From contig NZ_CP075583.1 of the NCBI RefSeq assembly GCF_023509035.1, positions 3,534,001 through 3,598,000 of the forward strand: a stretch of 64,000 nucleotides of DNA, in the 5' to 3' direction. Position numbers and translations under genes: made by a program. This document shows positions 63,982 to 64,000 of the stretch, piece by piece. The stretch comes from Janthinobacterium lividum. Lineage in GTDB: Bacteria > Pseudomonadota > Gammaproteobacteria > Burkholderiales > Burkholderiaceae_D. Below the pieces are notes generated by a model. It was given only the letters and a program-made list of their open reading frames with translations. It had not been told where the DNA came from and did no database searches. Within the stretch, counting starts at the first letter, position 1; each line of letters opens with the position of its first letter.

Positions 63982-64000
63982 GAGTAGTGGCAGTCAGTAA

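Overview
The window looks like a chromosomal segment of a betaproteobacterium of the family Oxalobacteraceae (Janthinobacterium/Duganella/Massilia-like). This is inferred from the high GC content, the protein sequences, the MSHA-type pilus loci and the betaproteobacterial-style small RNAs. It carries no rRNA, tRNA, insertion sequence, phage or CRISPR that I can see.

Layout. (1) 1-9341: a sugar catabolic operon on the minus strand. It runs from an IlvD/Edd-type sugar-acid dehydratase through an HpcH/HpaI aldolase, a complete carbohydrate ABC importer (ATPase, binding protein, two permeases) and an aldose 1-epimerase to an SMP-30 lactonase cut by the window edge. A divergent LacI-family regulator and a perfect palindromic operator just downstream of a strong promoter explain its control. 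The binding-protein gene has a frameshift. (2) 9342-12109: metE, flanked by two near-identical copies of a small-RNA locus with an anti-Shine-Dalgarno motif and an intrinsic terminator. (3) 12212-15809: an aspartate:alanine-exchanger-family carrier, then an MFS exporter divergent from its TetR regulator, with three operator copies between them. (4) 15959-19253: a four-gene acyl-CoA operon (two acyl-CoA dehydrogenases resembling PimC/PimD and two MaoC-type hydratases). (5) 19250-25249: a hybrid histidine kinase translationally coupled to a GGDEF response regulator, and a YgiW-like periplasmic protein.

(6) 25277-53548: two complete type IV filament (MSHA-like) machines placed back to back and transcribed divergently from a gap of about 208 bp. 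The rightward one is a normal MSHA set in the order E-G-F-A-C-D-O-P-I-PilN-J-K-L-M-N. The leftward one is unusual. It has its own ATPase, platform, secretin, AAA ATPase with a SPOR-like tail, PilM-PilN fusion, PilO- and PilP-like proteins and three divergent (pseudo)pilins. Woven into the same overlapping operon are an ABC-transporter ATPase (first gene), an ABC-2 permease and a membrane-anchored helical-repeat protein. This recalls the Myxococcus PilG-PilH-PilI transporter needed for pilus assembly and is my best candidate for an undescribed system. The rightward ATPase keeps an intact-looking c-di-GMP-binding MshEN motif and the leftward one has lost key residues.

(7) 53607-63981: small uncharacterised genes (DUF2314-like, DUF2625-like, NTF2-like), an esterase, a degenerate HD-GYP protein, a YbdL-type aminotransferase, a solitary PIN-domain protein, then housekeeping genes yaaA, bamD, rluD and pgeF and a small membrane protein.

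Four genes (sugar-binding protein, leftward TPR protein, leftward MshM-like protein, rightward mshG) carry six single-base indels in all. Each lies in a short run of one base and each is repaired by one base, so these are more likely sequence errors than true pseudogenes.
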